From: Sphingomonas sp. TDK1
GTDB lineage: Bacteria; Pseudomonadota; Alphaproteobacteria; Sphingomonadales; Sphingomonadaceae
Assembly (NCBI RefSeq): GCF_001650735.1
Contig: NZ_LXVY01000003.1
Location: 186,001-250,000 of the forward strand
Direction: 5' to 3'
DNA: 64,000 nucleotides
A program made the translations under genes and the position numbers. Within the stretch, counting starts at the first letter, position 1. Every line of letters begins with the position of its first letter. Below the pieces are notes generated by a model. That model was not told where the DNA came from, did no database searches, and saw only the letters and a program-made list of their open reading frames with translations. Of the stretch, positions 60,255 to 64,000 are shown piece after piece.

Positions 60255-61037
60255 ATGGCGACGTCGACGCCTGCGTATCCGCCTGCCCGCGACTTGCTGA
60301 TCGGCAAGGCGATGCTCATCACCGCTGCGGCAGGCAGCGGGATCGGTGGTGCGCTTGCGCTGCGCGCCGCGGAGGAAGGCGCCGTCCTGATGCTGTCAGA
60401 CACGCACGAGCGACGCCTGGGCGAGACGGCGGATCGCATCGCCGCCGCCGGTTTTGCCCGGCCGGCGACCCATCTTTGCGACGTGACCGACGAAGCTCAG
60501 GTCCGGGCGCTGGTCGCCGCGACCGTGGAACAGCTCGGGCGAATCGATGTGCTGGTGAACAATGCCGGCCTGGGCGGCACGGCTGCCGTTGTCGACATGA
60601 CCGACGACCAGTGGGACAAGGTGATCGACGTCACGCTGACCAGCGTTTTCCGCATGACCCGTGCCGTGCTACCCCACCTATATGCCCAGCGCGGCGGGGT
60701 GATCGTCAACAATGCCTCGGTTCTCGCCTGGCGGGCACAGAAGCTGCAGGCCCATTATGCCGCGGCGAAGGCGGGGGTGATGGCGTTTACCCGCTGCGCG
60801 GCGATGGAGGCGGCGGAGCATGGCGTTCGGATCAATGCCGTCAGTCCCAGCCTGGCGATGCACGCCGCGTTGGACAAAGTAACGCCGCCCGGCCTGCTGG
60901 AGGAGCTGACCCGGCGCGAAGCGTTCGGGCGATATGCCGAGCCCTGGGAAGTCGCGAACGTGATGATCTTCCTCGCCAGCGACCTTTCCTCCTACATGAC
61001 GGGAGAGGTGGTGGCCGTGTCGAGCCAGCACGCATGA
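60255..61037 (+). CDS. ipdF: IpdF-like short-chain dehydrogenase (Rv3559c type)
   Basis: The 260-residue SDR starts at ATG 60255 after TGAGGAGAA. It has an unusual cofactor loop TAAAGSGIGGALA and SDTHERRLGETADRI. LVNNAGLGGTAAVVDMTDDQ, NNASVLAWRAQ and YAAAKAGVMAFTRC follow. SPSLAMHAALDKV and SSYMTGEVVAVSSQHA close it. These match Rv3559c (IpdF) as remembered, which oxidises the ring hydroxyl of the HIP-CoA intermediate. The symbol is given by similarity and context; the exact substrate is inferred. Confidence 0.85.
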   Translation: MATSTPAYPPARDLLIGKAMLITAAAGSGIGGALALRAAEEGAVLMLSDTHERRLGETADRIAAAGFARPATHLCDVTDEAQVRALVAATVEQLGRIDVLVNNAGLGGTAAVVDMTDDQWDKVIDVTLTSVFRMTRAVLPHLYAQRGGVIVNNASVLAWRAQKLQAHYAAAKAGVMAFTRCAAMEAAEHGVRINAVSPSLAMHAALDKVTPPGLLEELTRREAFGRYAEPWEVANVMIFLASDLSSYMTGEVVAVSSQHA

Positions 61038-61504
61038 GCGCGCGCGTCTTCCCCGCGCCATCGGCCCTGCTCGACGTCATCGGCATGCAGTTCGGGCCCA
61101 CCGACTGGATGGAGATCGCGCAGGATCGGATCGACCGGTTCGCCACCGCGACCGACGATCATCAGTGGATCCACGTCGATCCCGATCGTGCGCGCAGCGG
61201 CCCGTTCGGGGGCACGATCGCGCATGGCTACCTGACGCTCAGCCTCGTCAATCGCTTCCTGCCCGAACTGATCGACGTGCGCGGCGTCGCGATGGGGGTC
61301 AATGTCGGTGCGGACCGGCTGCGCTTCCTGAACCCGGTCAGGGTCGGCGCGCGCATCCGCGGCCGCGGCGAACTGATCGCGGTTGAAGAGACCAAGGGCG
61401 GCATCCAGTCGACGCTGCGGGTCACCGTCGAGATCGAAGGCGCCGACAAGCCTGCCTGCGTCGTCGACACCATCAGCCGCTATTATCCGGGACAAATGTC
61501 ATGA
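61034..61504 (+). CDS. MaoC-like enoyl-CoA hydratase
   Basis: The 156-residue hot-dog-fold product has the hydratase-2 active-site motif: FATATDDHQWIHVDPDRA with the Asp/His pair, then GPFGGTIAHGYLTLSLV. GADRLRFLNPVRVG is also typical of MaoC/NodN-type proteins. Such enzymes hydrate trans-2-enoyl-CoA, complementing the acyl-CoA dehydrogenases of the operon. Both ends overlap neighbours by ATGA. Confidence 0.9.
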   Translation: MSARVFPAPSALLDVIGMQFGPTDWMEIAQDRIDRFATATDDHQWIHVDPDRARSGPFGGTIAHGYLTLSLVNRFLPELIDVRGVAMGVNVGADRLRFLNPVRVGARIRGRGELIAVEETKGGIQSTLRVTVEIEGADKPACVVDTISRYYPGQMS

Positions 61505-62709
61505 GCCGTCGAGAAGCCGTCATCGTCTCCACCGCGCGCACCGGGATCGGTCGCGCCTATCGGGGCGCGTTCAACGACACCGAAGCGCCCGTCCTTTCCG
61601 GTCATGTCGTCCGCGCCGCCGTCGCGCGCGCCGGGATCGACCCTGCCAGGGTGGAGGACATCTTCCTGGGGGCGGGTACGCAGTCTGGAACCCAAAGCTA
61701 CAATATCGGCCGGCTGACCGCCGCAACGGCGGGGCTTGCCGATGCCCCGGGGTTCGCGCTCGATCGGAAATGCGGATCCGGGCTGACCGCGATCGCGCTG
61801 GCTGCCCGATCCATCATCGCGGACGACATCGACGTCGCCGTGGCGGGCGGCGTCGAATCGATCAGCCTGACGCTCAACGCACATGCCATGACATTCCGCA
61901 ATCGTTCCGAAGCGGTGCTCGCGGCCGAACCCCATGCCTATATGGCCATGATCGAGACGGCGGAGATCGTGGCCGAGCGCTATGGCATCGACCGTGCGGC
62001 GCAGGATTGCTTTGCGGCGGAAAGCCACCGCCGCGCTGCGGCGGCGCAGCGCGAGGGGCGGTTCGCGGACGAAATCGTCCCGATCGCGGTAGACAAGGCG
62101 GTGCTCGACAAGGCCGGCGAACGGATCGGGACCGAGCGCGTGACGCTGGACCGGGACGAAGGCGTGCGGCCGGATACCAGCGTGGACGGTCTCGCGGCGC
62201 TGAAGCCGGTTTTCAAGGGCGGCGAGCTTGTCGCCGAAGGGCGCTGCATCACGGCCGGCAATGCCAGCCAGCTGTCCGATGGCGCGTCGGCGCAGCTTCT
62301 TGTCGAACGTGCGATCGCCGAGCGCGAAGGCCTTCCCATCCTGGGCATCTATCGCGGCTTTCAGGTGGCGGGGTGCCGTCCGGAGGAGATGGGCATCGGA
62401 CCGGTCTTCGCGATGCCGAAGCTGCTGGCGCGGGCGGGGCTCCGCGTCGACGACATCGATCTGTGGGAGATCAACGAGGCCTTTGCGAGCCAGGCGCTCT
62501 ATTGCCGGGACCATCTCGGCATCGATCCGGCGAAGCTGAACGTCAACGGCGGCGGCATCGCGCTGGGCCATCCGTTCGGCATGACCGGCAGCCGGATCGC
62601 CGGCCATGCGCTGCTCGAAGGGCGGCGCCGCGGCGCGCGTTGGGTCGTGGCCTCGATGTGCATTGCCGGTGGCATGGGGGCGGCGGGCTTGTTCGAGCTT
62701 CCGGGCTGA
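61501..62709 (+). CDS. Acetyl-CoA acyltransferase (second thiolase)
   Basis: The 402-residue product has nucleophile Cys91 ([15 protein letters not shown]). [31 protein letters not shown] and the C-terminal MCIAGGMGA hold the remaining catalytic His and Cys. It differs clearly from the FadA6-like thiolase upstream and would handle another 3-ketoacyl-CoA late in ring C/D breakdown. The start overlaps the maoC stop. Confidence 0.9.
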   Translation: MSRREAVIVSTARTGIGRAYRGAFNDTEAPVLSGHVVRAAVARAGIDPARVEDIFLGAGTQSGTQSYNIGRLTAATAGLADAPGFALDRKCGSGLTAIALAARSIIADDIDVAVAGGVESISLTLNAHAMTFRNRSEAVLAAEPHAYMAMIETAEIVAERYGIDRAAQDCFAAESHRRAAAAQREGRFADEIVPIAVDKAVLDKAGERIGTERVTLDRDEGVRPDTSVDGLAALKPVFKGGELVAEGRCITAGNASQLSDGASAQLLVERAIAEREGLPILGIYRGFQVAGCRPEEMGIGPVFAMPKLLARAGLRVDDIDLWEINEAFASQALYCRDHLGIDPAKLNVNGGGIALGHPFGMTGSRIAGHALLEGRRRGARWVVASMCIAGGMGAAGLFELPG

Positions 62710-62738
62710 TCATATCGCCTTGGCAAGGAGCTGACGTC

Positions 62739-63926
62739 GTGCATGATGCGGACATGGCCGGGCCCGCACTCCTCCCCACCGGTGCAGCGGCGCCGGTGAA
62801 CCGCGATGCGCTCCTCCGGCTGATCTACGCCGGGCCGCTGGAGCCGATGCCGTGGCAGGGATTCCTGGGGGCGCTTGCCGCGCATCTCGATTGTCGCAAT
62901 GCGGGCCTGGTGCTGCGGCTCAGCCGCGAGGGCATGCCGCCAATCGCGATCTGGGGCCGCCCCGTCGGGGTCAGCGACGGCGAGGCACGGCGGCTGCAGG
63001 CGGTCCATGCCGAGATCGGCCATCTCGATCCTCTGCGCAACATGCTCGATCGGCCGGGCGCGATCCGGTCGCTGGACGAGATACTGACCCGCGAGCAACT
63101 TGCCGAAAACCGGTTCTATCGGGAAATCCTGGCGCCCTATGGTTTCGAGCGCATGCTGGGCATGTATGTCTGCGAGCCGGGCGGCTGGGAATGCAATGTC
63201 GGCGTCGTCGATGGCATGCACCGGCCGGACTTCGGCGAGGACGCGCGTGACCTGCTGCGCGGCCTGGCGCCGCATATCGAGCAATCGCTCGCGATCTTCG
63301 CACGGCTCCGACGGGAGGAGACGGAGGTAAAGGCGCTGATCGAGACGCTGGACCGCCTCACCATCGCCACCTTCATCCTCGGCGCCGATGGCAGGATCTT
63401 GCGCCGCAATGACGCCGCGCGGCGGCTCACCGATGTGCGGGATATCGTCGGCGAGCGGGAGGAGCGCCTGTTCCTCACGGATCGCGCGGCGAACGCTGAA
63501 CTGCAGGAAATCCTGGCCGCGGTTCCGGCGCAGCGCGGGGCGGGGCGCCCCCAGCCCCCCTTCGTGCAGGCGATGCGGGTCGAGACATCGGGCGCCCGCC
63601 ATTGCGGCCTGCTGGTCCGGTCGATCGAGCCTTCGTCGCTGCAGGGGGGCGGGACGGTGCCGACCGCGGTCGTGTACGTGTCCACCGGGCGGGCTACCCA
63701 ACCGCTCGAGCGGCTGGTCATGCAGCTGTTCGATCTCACGCCGTCCGAAGCGCATCTCGCGACGCTGCTCGCCACCGGCTTCAGCCTGGCGGATGCGGCC
63801 GCGAAGCTTGGGCTGACCGAGAATACCGTGCGCACCTATTGCAAGACGATCCTCAACAAGGTCGGCGTGGGTCGCCAGGCCGATCTTGTCGCGCTGATCC
63901 TGCGGAGCGTTGCCGTGCTGGGATGA
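62739..63926 (+). CDS. LuxR-type transcriptional regulator, TeiR-like
   Basis: The 395-residue product starts at GTG 62739 after AAGGAG. A long N-terminal sensor region (GAF/PAS-like; ENRFYREILAPYGFERMLGM; LTIATFILGADGRILRRND) comes first. A C-terminal LuxR HTH follows (LTPSEAHLATLLATGFSLAD, then AAAKLGLTENTVRTYCKTIL). Length and layout recall TeiR, the testosterone-inducible regulator of Comamonas testosteroni. There is no phospho-acceptor receiver domain. It closes the HIP operon, 29 bp after the thiolase, and could activate the cluster in response to steroid. Confidence 0.85.
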   Translation: MHDADMAGPALLPTGAAAPVNRDALLRLIYAGPLEPMPWQGFLGALAAHLDCRNAGLVLRLSREGMPPIAIWGRPVGVSDGEARRLQAVHAEIGHLDPLRNMLDRPGAIRSLDEILTREQLAENRFYREILAPYGFERMLGMYVCEPGGWECNVGVVDGMHRPDFGEDARDLLRGLAPHIEQSLAIFARLRREETEVKALIETLDRLTIATFILGADGRILRRNDAARRLTDVRDIVGEREERLFLTDRAANAELQEILAAVPAQRGAGRPQPPFVQAMRVETSGARHCGLLVRSIEPSSLQGGGTVPTAVVYVSTGRATQPLERLVMQLFDLTPSEAHLATLLATGFSLADAAAKLGLTENTVRTYCKTILNKVGVGRQADLVALILRSVAVLG

Positions 63927-63938
63927 CGTGGCGGGGCG

Positions 63939-64000
63939 TCAGGACGGCGGTCGGGCGGAACCGGCCTGCACGATGTCGAGGAACGACGGTCGCTCGCCGC
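63939..64000 (-). CDS. C-terminal end of an unidentified leftward gene (cut by the window edge)
   Basis: Reading leftward from the window edge, a frame gives GERPSFLDIVQAGSARPPS followed by a stop at 63939. It is convergent with the LuxR-type gene, whose stop is 13 bp away. Twenty codons are too few to name a family. The frame is open and placed where a gene end would be expected. Confidence 0.35.
   Translation of the reverse strand, partial: GERPSFLDIVQAGSARPPS

Noticed and set aside
1..64000. CRISPR arrays, rRNA genes, toxin-antitoxin or phage-defence modules
   Set aside because: No regularly spaced repeats, rRNA-like sequence or recognisable defence gene was seen anywhere in the window.

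Overview
The window is high-GC DNA from an alphaproteobacterium, most likely a sphingomonad (Sphingomonadales). This rests on the secB / tim44-like / mltA / smr neighbourhood, the rpmH-rnpA-yidD-yidC-engB order, a large TonB-dependent receptor, and frequent GTG/TTG starts. The assignment comes from gene content and order only; no database comparison was possible.

Layout. 1-2.9 kb: two divergent flagellar export and basal-body operons (flgC-fliE-fliQ-fliR leftward, fliN-fliO-fliP rightward). 3-24.3 kb: ordinary chromosome. It holds trpS, murJ, secB, an envelope operon (Tim44-like, MltA, Smr), a GGDEF-EAL protein, dapE, a cupin, a GST, a secreted S9 peptidase, a Sel1-repeat protein, the engB/yidC/yidD/rnpA/rpmH block, comM, two small membrane proteins and an FNT-family channel. 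24.3-25.8 kb: a tRNA-Leu(CAA) followed by a decayed tyrosine integrase, the end of an IS5-type transposase and a headless LysR gene, which together look like the scar of an old integration event.

25.9-63.9 kb: a large catabolic region that reads as a near-complete aerobic 9,10-seco steroid degradation cluster. Uptake and early steps: TonB receptor, several SDRs, a Baeyer-Villiger monooxygenase, an HSL-type esterase, a delta5-3-ketosteroid isomerase that keeps all three catalytic residues, two KstD-type flavoproteins and a KshA-type Rieske oxygenase. Ring A/B cleavage: HsaA and HsaB (3-HSA hydroxylase and its flavin reductase), HsaC (extradiol dioxygenase), HsaD (meta-cleavage hydrolase), HsaE/HsaG/HsaF (hydratase, acylating aldehyde dehydrogenase, aldolase). 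Ring C/D (HIP) degradation: FadD3, IpdA, IpdB, IpdC, EchA20, FadE30, FadA6, IpdF-like and Rv3548c-like SDRs, further acyl-CoA dehydrogenases, a MaoC hydratase and a second thiolase.

The catabolic genes are tightly packed, with many ATGA-type stop/start overlaps. They are split among divergent operons facing three regulatory gaps (about 29.5, 36.3 and 49.3 kb). Four regulator genes lie inside: two overlapping Lrp/AsnC genes, one short LysR, and one LuxR-type protein at the end of the HIP operon that recalls TeiR of Comamonas. KshB and the acyl-CoA side-chain dehydrogenases/thiolases used for cholesterol are not in the window, so C19 or C21 steroids are the more likely substrates.
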